Source: Paraconiothyrium sp. Pb-2020
Lineage: Eukaryota; Ascomycota; Dothideomycetes; Pleosporales; Didymosphaeriaceae
Length of the DNA stretch: 64,000 nt
Direction of reading: 5' to 3'
Assembly: GCA_022419385.1 (NCBI GenBank)
Contig: JAJUBI010000007.1
Span: 839,768-903,767 of the forward strand
This document shows positions 34,193 through 46,523 of this stretch, one piece after another. The translations under genes and the position numbers were made by a program. How positions within the stretch are numbered: position 1 is the stretch's first letter; each line of letters begins with the position of its first letter. Under the pieces are notes generated by a model. That model was not told the DNA's origin and ran no database searches. It worked only from the letters and a program-made list of their open reading frames with translations.

Positions 34193-37100
34193 GCGCATGA
34201 AGCTGGGGGTGTGAATGAGGGCGTAGGTTCGCTTGAAGGCAATATACCCTGAGTGCTTATTGGTAGGGATATCACGATTGATGAATACACGAAATTGATA
34301 GGTACTACGAGGCACCTCGTGTCATGTTCTGACGAATTTTGCATTGAAGGCTATCACGCTACATTGCCCACGATGTGCATTCGGTCCCACGCAACTCAGA
34401 CTATACCTACCTCACTAGCTGAAACCCAAAATCCATGTTCACCTCCGAAATGTACGCAATACCGGAGGTACACTGCAGAGATGACATAAGAATGCGGGGA
34501 CAAGGGTATTGCGATGGAGATAAGATGCCATTCGTTCATGTTAACACCGCGCGGTACACGCAACCCAGATTCATCACGAACTACTGAGTATCAGGGCATC
34601 CCTTGGTGAAGGATCTGAAATTCGAACATCCACATCATCCTCAGATCCCGTCCAGCCTTGCAGGAAAATTGAAATCAAAAAATCTCGCGCAAAATTCGCC
34701 CGACCATCCGCTCATCGATCGGCCAAGCATCGTGAGCCGAGCTGTTTTCAATTTTGCGTCAGGAATTTCCTGCACTTGCCATGACAAGATGCATGATGGG
34801 GCCTTCACACCCCACCTGCACCGTCCCGCTAAACCCACCCCTCGCCGCTGCTAGAAAATTTCCCTTTTTTGCCATTACAGTTTTCACGGCGAAAAGTGGG
34901 TGGGACACATGCTAGCCTCGGGCTCAAGCGAGGCTGCCCGCGTCGCCGAGCGAAAGTTCTAGTCGGCGTGCAAGTGGCTAGGTTGGCATGTGCAGCATAT
35001 TCGGTGTGAAAAAAACGTCCATGGTGAGTTTGGATGTGGCTAGTGTTGCGCGAGTGCACTATTGTGTGGATCGTCCGCATGATCCGAGGTTGGAAGCTCG
35101 GAGCTTTCGGCAGCGTACGGTGAGGTGGTTAATTAGTGAGGGTGCATGTGCGATCGGCCGGTGGGTGGAAATGTATCCGAGGTCAATCAGGCAGAGGCAG
35201 GGACATCTGATCAGCAGGATGCGCGAGATGCGCGGGTACGCATCTCCGACTGTCGACCGACCGAGATGCGATAAGATTGGGAGGCTGATGGTGAGATGGA
35301 AAGGGAAGTTTAGGAGTCACGGATGCCGTCACCGCGGCTATTGCTGGGTGGATGGATGAATACACAGCGCACGCAATCCTGTTGGTGACAAATCTGGGCC
35401 AGCCCTGGAGAGCTGATGTGTGAACGCACTAGCTCGCTGACTTCGCTGAGGGGCTTGATGGTAGCTTGCATCACAAACCTGAGTTGAGGTTCCTGAACAA
35501 TTCGTGATGTTATGTCTCCGGATTGCTCAGACGCCTAGGGTCTACGCCCAGATTAGCAGTGATGGTCGCTACTGGTTTGGTGAGCAGGGTTGGCTCGTTT
35601 GTTTGCGGCTATCACTCAACGCTAGGCCCAGCAGGGTATTCCATTCGTATCTGCTGCGGAGGATTGATTGGCATGGCACCAGATCCGCGATTTGCGAACG
35701 CTGTGTGCTGGCGCGTTGCGTTGCTGTCCTTGTTGGGAAAGCGCTGCGTACGGAATTGCGATATCGCAAGGCCAGAACGTTTACTATCGTGAGCGACGAG
35801 AGGCATAATCTATTGTACTTGCCAGCACAAGCTGAAGAAAGGTCGAATCCCGGGCCTCGAGTTGAGCCACGTCGAAATCAGGAACAGGGCTAGCCGATGC
35901 TGAGAGGCTTGAGGGTGGGGCCTGGTTGAGGCGCGGGTAGTCTGGGTCCTTTGAGGCTGCCTGAGGCCAGGTGGAACCGAGAGCATCGTTTCCTCATTTC
36001 AGTTAAAAGAATTCATTATCGAGGCGGTCCTCTTCTCAGCGCTGGAGCGCCCCCAATAGCTGGGTCAAAGCATGTCGCTGTCGCCGTGCCGTCCTCACCT
36101 CATCGTAACTCGTGCCAACAGACGCGCAGCGCAGCGAGATGGCATTGACGTACAGTAAGGGCACAGCGTGCTCTGCCAATTACCCGCCCCTTCAAAGCTC
36201 AGGGCAAGGGCGTTAGAGTCTGGAAGGAGGATGACCAGGTACGTACCTGTGCCTGTTTCACAGCATGAACCACTTGGTCTCGGGGGACAGAATCATGCGC
36301 GCACGCACCAGAAACCCATTGCTTGCATGAGTGGCCTACATTTAAAACGAAACACTGTCAAAACATGAAACTGCCATCGGAAATGCACAACGGGGAATGA
36401 TCGATCCCCGCAAGGACAGATTCAGGGAAACTGCGCGTGGGCCTTCGATTCGCAAGACCGATCATGAACAAGCACGCAGTATCGACGACGCGCATACATA
36501 CTGTGGTAATGGCAAGCCACGCGACGGGTTTCGTCCACTCCGCATGGGATCGATGCAGATCAACGCACAAGACGCGGACGGTGCGCGTGTAGACTAGCGA
36601 ACGTGACCAAAGGAGCCCGTCAAAGCCGGTGCGGAATCGTGTTAACCCCGAGCCTCCTCACTCGGAATGCTCGTCCTCGAGCGCCGACTTGGCCCGGCTG
36701 CGACCGGACGCATCTCGCTCGAGGCAGAGCTGCCTTGGCTGTGTTGCAAATACTCTTGCGTAGGCTTCGTCCGCAGCACTTGGCAGGATGCGGCAGCACA
36801 TGTTCGCAACGCTCGCATTTGGCCGTTGCCTACAGGCGCCGTACGCGTATCCGGCGTACGCTCGCAATCTGGTCCGTATCAGGTAAAGGCCAGCGCCGGT
36901 CAGAAATGATCCGCCCAGCCTCAGCCTTGTCGTTGGTATTCTAGCAGGGGTCAGCGGCTACGCACGGGGCCGAAAGGCGGTCAGCCGATAATTTTCAATG
37001 TTCATGCGGCGGAAAAGGTGCGATAACGAAATTGTGGTGGTGGGTAGCACGAAAAATGCATCACAAGGCACAGTGGAGAAGGAGGTTTTGGTAGAATTAT

Positions 37101-37388
37101 CGTCGTTGATTTCTGTATGCTAGAGGGTCTCAACCATCGAATGTGGGAGATCTCATACCAGCCTATGTAGTTCCGTCCATCATCATGAGTATTCCGTCCA
37201 AAGAGTTGGGTAGATCCGTGTCCATAACCGTCGCGTCGTGCTCTGGGCCGCGCTTCAAATTCCCACATGTCGCTCCAGTAGACAAAGAAAATGTGATATA
37301 ATGCTCCCAAAGCGCCAATGCTGAAAAGACTCGCTCGCTAAAATGCTCAATCAAAGACAAGAGAAGAGGTCGACACAGTGGCGTTGGC
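34193..37388. other. 3.2-kb gene-poor stretch
   Basis: No convincing gene on either strand. Frames of 60-130 codons occur everywhere and overlap on opposite strands. The notable element is the multi-block inverted repeat at 34659-34774. The region could be regulatory for the flanking genes, hold a non-coding RNA, or be decayed sequence; base sequence alone does not decide. Confidence 0.45.
34659..34774. repeat. Interrupted palindrome (three nested stem blocks)
   Basis: Three blocks pair in nested order. Outer TGCAGGAAA (34659-34667) pairs with TTTCCTGCA (34766-34774). Middle GCGCAAAATT (34687-34696) pairs with AATTTTGCGT (34750-34759) with one mismatch. Inner GCTCATCGAT (34710-34719) pairs with ATCGTGAGC (34729-34737) with one bulged base around a 9-nt loop. 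The segments between blocks do not pair. It may be a relic of a small inverted-repeat element or a structured RNA. Confidence 0.6.
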
Positions 37389-38129
37389 CTAGTAACTTGT
37401 GATGAGCGGGGCTGTCGATTCGGGCAGATAGATCTCTTCGCTTTCAAAGAGTGCTTGCGACTTTTCGTCGTAGAAGGATGTGGTGAGCATGGCCTCCTTC
37501 GCCGAGAACTCCATTGTGGGTTGCGGTGGGGTAGGCGGCGATTCGTCGTCAGAGTCCTCGTCGTGGACGAGCTCTGGGGGTGATTGTGATGGCACGCGGG
37601 TGAGAGCAAGGCCTTCGTCATCCTCCAAGTCGTCGTACTGGTCGTCCTCATCGTCGACCTCCTCGGTGACAATCTGCACTGGCGCTTGCGAGATGTGGCG
37701 GGGCATGACCATGTCGAAGTCGCCCTCCTCGTCGTAGTAGTCGGAGTCTGAGTCGGAATCGGAAGAGTCGTCATCGTCCTCCTCCTCAACGATGCTGTCG
37801 GCCCACTGGATGTGTCGGGGCTCTTCTGACTTCTGTGCCTTTGCGACGGTGCTGTGGAACCATGCCTCTTGCTGCCTCTCGGCGTCCTGCAGTTCGATCA
37901 TGAGAGAGTCGAGGAGGTTGGCGTGGCCGACGAGCAGGCGGAGGTTGTGGTCGGCGCGGCAGGCTTCCTTGCCCAGCTTGGAGCGGGCCGAGGCGGCGAT
38001 GTAGTAGGTCTGGGTGAGGGACATCTTTTGCTTCTTTGCGGGTGGTGAGGAAACGAAGGGAGTGCGAGTCGTCTCAGCAGAGAAGGGCTCAAAGTCGGAT
38101 TGGAGGCGGAGGTGTGATGTGGAAGGCAT
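37389..38129 (-). CDS. Acidic uncharacterised fungal protein
   Basis: Single exon, 246 aa from the ATG at 38129. The open frame runs back to 38720, but the upstream text is Arg/Cys-rich and unlike protein. Residues about 40-110 form the ordered part: SLTQTYYIAASARSKLGKEA, then DHNLRLLVGHANLLDSLMIEL and DAERQQEAWFHSTV, two amphipathic helices I recall as conserved in filamentous ascomycetes without a known role. The rest is very acidic (EEEDDDDSSDSDSDSDYYDEE, then VDDEDDQYDDLEDDEG) and probably disordered. Acidic tails of this kind occur in chromatin and nucleolar proteins, but that is only a hint. Confidence 0.75.
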   Translation of the reverse strand: MPSTSHLRLQSDFEPFSAETTRTPFVSSPPAKKQKMSLTQTYYIAASARSKLGKEACRADHNLRLLVGHANLLDSLMIELQDAERQQEAWFHSTVAKAQKSEEPRHIQWADSIVEEEDDDDSSDSDSDSDYYDEEGDFDMVMPRHISQAPVQIVTEEVDDEDDQYDDLEDDEGLALTRVPSQSPPELVHDEDSDDESPPTPPQPTMEFSAKEAMLTTSFYDEKSQALFESEEIYLPESTAPLITSY

Positions 38130-41100
38130 CTTGATATGTAGGCAGAAATGTTTATGCCTGAGCCGGTGAGTCAGTACACGGACGGTGAGTGGAAGGGCGG
38201 GCTGCACAAACCTAATGCAGTAGCCAATGGCGTGGAAAGGTGGTCCGAGCAGGATGTTCCGAGGAGTGCTGGATGGTAGAGTGGTCGTGATGTCAAGCCG
38301 ATTCCTGTTGAAACTCTTTGACTGATTTGGTGTGCTGAAGCTGGTGATGGCCTGAAGCGGACGGGCGCGGTGTATATATGTTTGTCTGACGGTGGATGAC
38401 CAGGCCCGGGATGCTCGGGCTTGAGCATAACACCGACAAGTGCTCACCGCAAAGAAAGCCTGCGAAAGCGTCCGAGCGGACAGGGGGGGCGCTCGTCGTC
38501 CGCTAGCTCCGCCCGCAGTGTGTCCCCTAGTGATTACGAATTTGGCGCATGCTCGGCCGACTGCTTTCGTTCGGGCTTTACGCAGCAGATAACTCATCAT
38601 GCTGGACGGATGAATCATAACGCGCCCGTCGCATCTGCGCCCTTCCAAGGTTGGCGTGGAGTCACAACATGCAGACCGCACTTCTGTGCCCCCAGCGCGC
38701 CTCGCCCTGAGTACGCGCAAAGGCGTCGTCGGCGCGCTGCTGCTGCTGCTGCTGCTGCCTGAGCCCGCTCTGTGCTGTGCTGGCGTGCGCTGGCACGCTG
38801 GCTCCAGTCAGTCTCAGCCTCCGCGTGCTGCGAATCACGGCCTCAGCTGAGGCGGCCACAGCCAGCGAGCAGCGAGCAGACCGCCCGGCCAGCGGACCAT
38901 CCGTCGCAGAGCTGCCAAATTCTAGAGCACTGTCGAATCCGTCCCTGTTCGCAAACAGCGGGCGCCCGGGCCCGTCGCCCTCTGCCCTACGAGACTCGGG
39001 CTCGGAGCATACAAACGTGCCCGCCCGTCCCTGGATGTTTCCATGGTAGCAGCCTGGCGGGAGTCATCACGTATGCTCGGACGAATTGACTGCGGGTGCG
39101 CCTGTTAGCGCAGCGGGCACTCGGGCACTGGCAGCTTCCTTACGGGCGAACCGGCGGAACACCAGCAAAACCGTCGTCGATCGGCCCAAGTGTTTGGGGA
39201 AACGTCATGGCAGAGCACGTCTTTGTTGCTGTTTGAAATTCTCGTCGATTACTCACGCGTGCGCACTCACTGATTGGACTCGCTGCCAGCCTTCGTCGAC
39301 GCTGCTGAACAATCTCGCCCTGACAAATGCCCCTCCATCCGGCCAATCACAGTCGCCGCACCCTTAACGTTAGCCCTGATGACACGATCATGTCTTCATT
39401 ACCATGCCTTTCTTTCAAATCGCCCTTCTCCTTAAGCCCGTCGCCGAACTCGCAGCACCACAATGCCCTCATCTGCACATGTGCATGCCAGATTCCAAGT
39501 GCGGCGGCAGCCGCTGTGCTCGTTCACGACGCGAGAGAGGCACCGATTCATCGCATAGAGACCAATGTTATTGCTACCTGTTCGGGAAGCGCATTCCTCG
39601 AACGCGCCTATGCTGGCATTGCGCACCCACTCTATTCTTGCCTGGATCCACAGGCAGCCATGCAAGCCTCCCGCACCAGCCTGTGAATGACCGCGCTCCC
39701 AAGGGCTGACCCTCCCCAAAGCGGGTAGCCGGTTACTCAGCTCTCGCTACCTGCTGCGTTCAGTGTACCCTTCAGCGACGCTTCGCACAGCCCTACGCTG
39801 ACGGCACCCTCGCGCTGTTCACGGTAACACTCCATGCAAGGACCAGAGCCAAGCGTCTGACAGTGTTGCTCTCTGGGCTAAGTACTTCGACACCTTCACC
39901 GCTGCATCTGTGCGCCTGGGCAGCCGGCTTCACCGCAGCCTCACCGCCAGGGTCCAATATACGCGGTACCGAGTAATGCAGTCCCGCATACACGCGAGTA
40001 TCCGCATTTGAACATGAGTCGAACTGACCACTCGTTCGTTGTACACCCGCGCACAGCCTTGTCTGTCACCGCTAGGGCACGTGATGTGGTGGTCTGGGCA
40101 TATTTGGCATCTTGAGTACCCCGCTTCATACTCATCCCAGTCATCCCTTGTCGGATAGTATCATCCAGCATGAGCGCGCAGCAACCTGTTGCACATTCGG
40201 ATTCTTATTTGTGCAGTCCGTGAACTTCTCCGCTCGACGAACTGTGCCACTGTACCCCAGGCAACATCATGCAACAACCACAATCGACCCTATAACAAGC
40301 TCCCACTTCGAGTGGTCTTGAATAATCTCAAACCTTCCATGTCAAAATTTAAGTGATATTCAGCGGCTTTCGACGACCTGCGGCTGCGGGGTAAGTCCCC
40401 GAAGTCCGCACACCAATGCCGTAAGCCCGCGAGTTTTAGTGCGGTACAGTACCTTCAATGAGAAACCTCCAACCACTTGGTAAGCCCGCTATGGATCATG
40501 CACGTGGACAATGTCAATTAAGTATTCCAACACACATCCTGTTCACCAAAGAGCCTGCCAATGCGGAGTGCGTATCCTTGGAGACGAAGTTTCATGAGGC
40601 GAACGTCTGCTTCCTCAATCATGTCTTAGGCGATAAGCACCCGGTTCTGCGCGGCCTTCTAAGTGTAAAAGACATAGAGCAGTGTCCTTGACTAACCATC
40701 ACAGGCATGGGACCGCTTGAGAGATTATCACAACCGCCAGGAGGCCGATCCTTCCGACACCAACACTCAATGATAGCCTCGCAGAGCAAGTGCAACAGAT
40801 TCAACCCGTCACCAGACAAAATTTTTGGAAACTTCCACCTACCCGTATCTTAACATAAACTTCCGCAATGCCTTCGCTGAACGAGCTGCCGGCTCCTCTC
40901 TTACCATGAGCATCAGCTGTGTCAACACTGGCTTTCATCATTGTGACGTTCAAAATGTTCGTTCCCACCAAGAAACAGTCTGCGTCAGACCGCTTAAGAA
41001 ACGGATAAATTCACGGTGGAGAAGTACCAGGACAGACTGACTTCCTATACAGCTTCGGAACAGCATGGACCAGGAGACAGAACCTCGCACTGCGTGTAGG

Positions 41101-41339
41101 CAAAGCCGGGATCATCGCGTGGAAAGGAAACAACGTTATACGGCTACGACATGTAAGGGAAATGTATGATCAATATGAAGGAATTGTATCATGCTAGCCA
41201 AACCATATCACGTTAGATTCTTGTGTGCCCCGAACGCCTTCCCAATGCTCGCTAAGCGCAGGCTATGCTGATGAACCATCATCCCAACAAAGCAAGGTCT
41301 CCAGCTGACCAAAAACCAAGATGCAGATTGCTGAATACA
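38130..41339. other. 3.2-kb gene-poor stretch
   Basis: Lies between the acidic orphan (-), whose promoter it contains, and the 3' end of the OPT gene. No frame has recognisable content. It contains a (CTG)7 tract at 38737-38757. A tRNA-like A-box text near 39101 was examined and rejected. Confidence 0.45.
38737..38757. repeat. (CTG)7 trinucleotide repeat
   Basis: Seven perfect CTG units in GC-rich intergenic DNA about 600 bp upstream of the acidic orphan gene. No reading frame using it is supported. Confidence 0.9.
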
Positions 41340-44300
41340 TCACCACTTCGGCGGTCCAAATTTTTCACCATCTTTAACCGTCCTGTACGAGCAAGCTTGC
41401 CAGTCGCAACCCTGATATCTTGTCAGTACATGAAACATGGCAACCGCGGATCAAGGATAGACTCACCTGCTTGTATACCTCCGTACCCCACCATTTGAAC
41501 CCATCCATCCACCCCGGGAAGACGAATACGAAAAAGATGATCACCACGCCAACCGCCAAACCGCTGTCCAAAGCTGCACTCAGTGTCATGTTGTCATGTT
41601 GTTATTTGTTCACCACTCTTTTCCTCCGGTTCCTGATATGGTAGTTGAACACATAGCACACGATGGCCCAGACGCTGAAGTTCAGACCAGTTGCCGGAGG
41701 AATCCATGACAGAGATCCGAAGACAACAGGAAAGCTAATGCGGCGGAGGATCGATCTGCGATTGCGACGGGCAGGGAGCCATACCAGGATCGGCGCGATA
41801 GCACCGAGGAGAAAGGCCCACACGAGTGGGCGGTAGAGCGCGCCCGGGCCAAAGAACTGTTTAGGACCGACCACGCCCCAGAGAATACTGCCGTTGAAGT
41901 GAACGCGCGCGATAGGGCAAGTGAAGCCGTTGATGGCTTCTGACGTACAGATGCCGGGTATGAAAGCGAGCATCCAGTTCAGCACACCGATCTGCGTCAA
42001 GCTTGAGATGACGGTTGCGGAGAGTTGGAGGTTGAAGAGTATCTTTGGCGGGATCTTCATATAGTGGCCCAGCTTCAGATCCGAGGAGAACTTAAGTCCT
42101 TGGGTCGAAGTGATGTAGCCGTACGTTGTGAAGACCATGTTTGCGACGGGGCGGCCGGGAAAGATGACTCCGCAGATGAGCTGGCAGATGAGATAGAGAC
42201 TGCTCTGCTGGTTTGTGATGGCCATGATGATGCCGATTGGGACGAAGAGGGTGACGGCGATACCGAGAGCCAGTAATAGGCCGTACCAAGGTAGATGGAT
42301 GGGATAGTACTCGACAACGAACATACCTATCGCGCCCATGCTGACTCCCGTCATCAGATACCAGAAGATCGGAACGTCGTCGTATCTACGCATCAGGCGG
42401 TTATGGACATCTTCGGCCGTAAGCAGGTTCTCCAGTTCCGGCTCAGACGAGGTGCTCATCCTATGTACCCTCTCGGAGCTGGCTCGGCCGTTTTCTGCAG
42501 TCTGTAGGGGTTCATAGGCAGCATCAGGTCTTCCTCGTATTTCTGCCCATGAGTGACGCCACTGCTTTACGATATCTTTTCCATGCCAGACAGCTGTGTG
42601 AGTGACTAACGCTGTGAGCGCAGCGAACTGTAGCGCATAGCTTAGAACATATGTGATGGGAAGGAATACGCGACTATAATTTTCGTATGCTTCCTTGTCG
42701 AATAGAAAGTTGTCAGTCAGTATCTTGCTGACGTCGTAGGGCTTGCCACGATTGTCGAATACAATCGTCGAGAGTATTGGCATGTACGAAGAGAACATCA
42801 CGTTCATATAGTCTAAAGAGAGTCAGCATGTTGCGGGTTCCTGGATCAAGCCAACGTACACATGATGGGAGCCAAAATCCACATGACCACAACGAGCCCG
42901 CCGAGGATGTTGAGGGCTGCCCAAAACGGAATGATGAGCGGAGAGCCAATGTAAGCAATTTGGGCCCAGTCAAATGTCACAGGAAATAAACCAAGCCCGG
43001 AAGAAATTCCAAACTATGATATATTAGCGGCGAATCACGTACATGTACGACAGACTCACCAGGTTCGCAATCACGACATTCTTCGGGGCGAACCATGTGA
43101 TGACACTGAAGTAGCTCAGTGCAGGGAAGAGAAGACCAGGTAAGAAGTAGAATGCGACGGCGCCAAGTAATACGCGTACGAAGAATTTGGATGGCGATAT
43201 TGTCCAACCATTGGCCGGCTTGTTTTCGTCCTTGTGCAGCGCCGTGAACATGGTGGCCGGGACAAGCGTGCCCGGCCATATCATGCCGCTTGGTCGAACA
43301 AGGTATTGCCGTGTGAGACCAGCAAGGGCATAGCCGAGAATTTGTGTGGACAACGTAAGCAATACTTGATACACAATACCAAGATCCTGATGGTAGAACT
43401 TGGTTTGCTCAACAATGACCTAAATCTGTATTAGCGTTGTGTACCGATCAAGGTCCGTCGTACGTGAACACTGACGTCTGTGGCGAACGCGAAGCCAAAC
43501 GATACATTGCTGCTAATGTACACGCAGCAATGCTCTTTTAAATTCCAACGGCCCTGGGCCAGCCAGAGTCGACATCGTGTTTTCAAAGGAAGAGAGGAGC
43601 GGAGGACGTGAGCGCTGTGCCTTGACCCAGTCCGGCTGTCCCCTCTTGACACAAGCACTCCATTTTCGAATTGTTCTTCAGCATCATGGGGTCGTTTCAG
43701 GACCTGATCCCACAGCAGGCCAAGTGGGTGAACAAGCAAAAGAGCGATGATGGGCGTGATGCTGACGCTGGGGTATCTCAAAGAAAAGAACAGGTTTGTA
43801 GAAGACCCTAGTATGGCAAATAGAATGGACAAGATCCACATGCGTGGGGTGTTGATGGATAGTGTGAAATCATCGCTGGCGCCTACTGCGGCTCGCACCT
43901 GGGCGTAGGGGGAATTGTCAGAAATGTGGCCATTGGCTTTGCTATCATGCAGGTCCTCTGGCTCGTCAGATGAATCGTCGTCGTCGTCGTCGGATCCATC
44001 GAGGGGGCTGCTTGTGGAAGATGACTGTAGGCTCTCAAAAACACGTGGAGCAGCCATACCAGACGCTGTCATTCCACCCGTGTTGAAACGTGCTTCTAGG
44101 AGGGAATCTTCCTGTCCAACAAGTGTTACGTCGAGAGGCGCGCTGCTGCTCGCATCCCTGGGCGTGCGCCGTCGTGCAGAGGCCGAATAAGCCGGCTCGC
44201 TCTGAATGGAACCATCGATGCTGGATTCAATGTAGGTTCGTCTCATGGAAGGCTCACTGTTTCGCAGCTTGCTCTTCCCTTTCCTCTTGCCGCGTCGCAG

Positions 44301-44648
44301 AAGGCTGGTCACATGACCGTCTGAGTCGTCCGGGCTGGAACTGAGCGACAGGACGGGCAGACCGCCATATGAACCGGTGCCCTGGGCGGGCGACGAGCGC
44401 ACCAGCAGCGGTGCGCGCGACATGGCTGGGTCGTTCGTGTCTGGGTCGAACTCAGGTCGCTGAGAAGGAACAGTGCTGTCGTCATGGGGGCTGAAGCGAG
44501 CAGGGGCTGCTTTATCGGAAAGAGGTTGAAGCTCGAAGCTGCCTGGGAGCGCGGGTTCAGCCGCCCGTGTTTCGGCGGCAAACAAGCTTTGGCTGGTAGC
44601 TACAGCGGAGTCAGGCTCTGGCCGCGCGAAGCGGGCGTCCGCACGCAT
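41340..44648 (-). CDS. OPT-family oligopeptide transporter, possibly disrupted near the C-terminus
   Basis: Oligopeptide transporter family protein (proton-coupled uptake of peptides, glutathione or metal chelates). Exons 44648-43476, 43419-43060, 43013-42860, 42812-41467, 41411-41340. Residues 1-270 are a Ser/Asp-rich cytosolic extension. Family text follows: SINTPRMWILSILFAILGSSTN, YPSVSITPIIALLLVHPLG, SGMIWPGTLVPATMFTAL, FDNRGKPYDVSKIL, GLLLALGIAVTLFVPIG, and the end WWGTEVYKQ|GCDWQACSYRTVKDG. In exon 4 an in-frame TAA (41604-41602, codon 966) interrupts the frame just before the last helix (TLSAALDSGLAVGVVII). The family expects RKRWW-x-KYN there; the DNA has an 8-bp tandem copy and one extra base instead. 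No canonical intron removes the stop. The gene may encode 965 aa or be a recent pseudogene. Confidence 0.83.
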
Positions 44649-44989
44649 TATACGGGGAGACAGGCGGCATGGGCGCGTGTGAAGTCATGGATTGGGCTAG
44701 CAGGGAGGGTCTGGTGGACGTCTGAGTTATCAGTTTGATCAGATAACGGTTAGATCCGCGGCACACCTGCGGGCCCAGCAGAACCTGACTGGCTCGCCCG
44801 GCGGCCCTCACGCCAGCGCTGCACGCCATCACGTCCCTGGGCATGACCGGCATCTGCGCGTCTTCGGCGCGCTGTCACGACGAGCACTTCTTCCGTCTGC
44901 ACTTCCGTGCTTTGGCCTTGATTTACATGCGGTTTACATACTTGGTACAACAGCCCACACGCAGTGCATCGCACTAGCGCCGTGCCGCC
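44649..44989. promoter_or_regulatory. Spacer between BCS1-like 3' end and OPT promoter
   Basis: 341 bp that must hold the OPT promoter and the 3' UTR downstream of the Bcs1-like gene is on its other side. GC-rich; nothing specific was recognised. Confidence 0.45.
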
Positions 44990-46523
44990 CTATCTTACAT
45001 CATGTACGTCAACGTGGCCAGGAAGCTCCACATGGCTGTCGGCGCGCCGAGTGTCACCGGTGGCGGTGAGGCTCTCCACCATGCTGATGGCGCCCTCGGG
45101 GTCGTCTTTATTGTACAGAAACAAGCCCTGCAGCGCTGCCGTGCTCACTGCGTCCTTGAGCCCCAGCTGCGTGGCCTTGGCCAGGAATCGCTGCTTCCCC
45201 GCACCCTCGGCGTCGAATTCCGCGTAAAAGCGATCCCACAGCTCTCCAATCTGATATTCTGTAGCTTCGCCAAGCCGCACAGTCATGTCGACCCGCCCCG
45301 GACGGATGAGTGCCTCGTCGAGCCTCTCCACGTAGTTGGTGGTGAGAAAGACGATGCGCTCCTCACCACTGGCAACGCCGTCAAGCGCGTTGAGAAGGCC
45401 CGAAAAGGTGACATGTGCACCCGAATAGCCATCAGCCGCTACCTTTCGGCGGTTTGCAAAAGCTACGTCAACATCTTCTAGCAGTACGATTGTTCGCGGT
45501 GGGACCTTGCTCAGCAAATGACTCAAGCGGTCGTCGGTCAGACCACGCTCGCTGACATTCAGTATGGCGATGTTGAAGTCCAGATGGCCAGCAAGAGCTT
45601 GGATGAAAGAACTCTTGCCTGTCCCCGGGGGTCCGTATAGTAGATAGCCTCTCCTGTAGGGTATCCCGCGGTCGAGGTACCAAGTTCGCGCCTTGATGAA
45701 AGCTTGAACATCACGTACAATCCTCTCTTTTACGCCACGTTCTAGAATGACGGATTCTAGAGGACGCTTGCGCTTGGGATCTCCAAACGGCTGCCAGTTC
45801 ACTCCCATCGCATTGTATATTATTGTCTTTCCCTCCTGCATTTGCTTATGCATCTCGTGCGCTTCTGCGAATATTCGCTCGAATACATTGCGTTGGGAGT
45901 ACAGCGTCGTCATCGTGATGGTCTCGAACGGTATGCCTGTCGACATATTGAATGCCTTCTCTCGCTGTCGGTCCACAAGGATAAACGAGCTCCCATAGCG
46001 CAAGATGTGCTTGCCATGACCAGGGACGAAGGAGAAGTGTGCCGCATGTGACGGGCCTTGTGCTGGCTGACTGGTCGTCACTTGCAAATGGTGGAGGCGT
46101 GGATTAAGGCGTTGCGCCAGTGATGACAGTATGCCGCCCTGAAAAGCTTGCTGTGGTCCAGCGAGCTGTGTGCGGTGGAAGTTCGTCATCCACAGCAGCA
46201 GCCATGGGTATGCGTCATCGCGATGTGTGATTTCGAGGTTGACGAGCATGCGGCGACGCAGTAACGAGGCGCCCTGCTTTAGGCCTTGTTGACCAAGGCG
46301 CGCTGCAGTCGCAAGCGCTGCGAGACTGAAGCCCTATGGTGGATGTGAGCACATGTCCAACGCAGAATCGCGGTAGCAGAAGCAGGCGTACGGCGGTAAA
46401 GAAGGGGTTGCCGATCAGCTGGCCAAAGTAGGAGCTGAAGCCATCGCCGCCCTCAAGGGGCGTATGCTTTGCGAGCTGCTGCGATGGGCTGGGCGGGATA
46501 GAATTGGTATTGGGAGAGTCCAT
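44990..46523 (-). CDS. Bcs1-like mitochondrial AAA-ATPase
   Basis: AAA protein of the Bcs1 family. The classic member moves the folded Rieske Fe-S protein across the mitochondrial inner membrane for complex III assembly. Exon 1 is 46523-46392 and exon 2 is 46333-44990, with a 58-nt intron; the product is 491 aa. The Bcs1-specific N-terminus is seen (NPFFTAGFSLAALATAAR, then LLRRRMLVNLEITHRDDAYPWLLLWM). The AAA core has Walker A GPPGTGKS (278-285), Walker B TIVLLEDVD (about 325-333) and the arginine-finger region EALIRPGRVDM. The protein ends soon after the AAA domain. Because the N-terminal extension is longer than in yeast Bcs1, and filamentous fungi carry several paralogues, I give no gene symbol. 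Confidence 0.88.

Noticed and set aside
34988..35359. 123-codon frame in the gene-poor stretch
   Set aside because: No domain, no splice context and overlapping frames on the other strand.
38130..38720. 197-codon extension of the acidic orphan
   Set aside because: Arg/Cys/His-rich text unlike the rest. The ATG at 38129 gives a natural start.
39095..39170. tRNA-like text (GTTAGCGCAGCGG) resembling an A box
   Set aside because: No matching B box, anticodon arm or acceptor pairing could be drawn.
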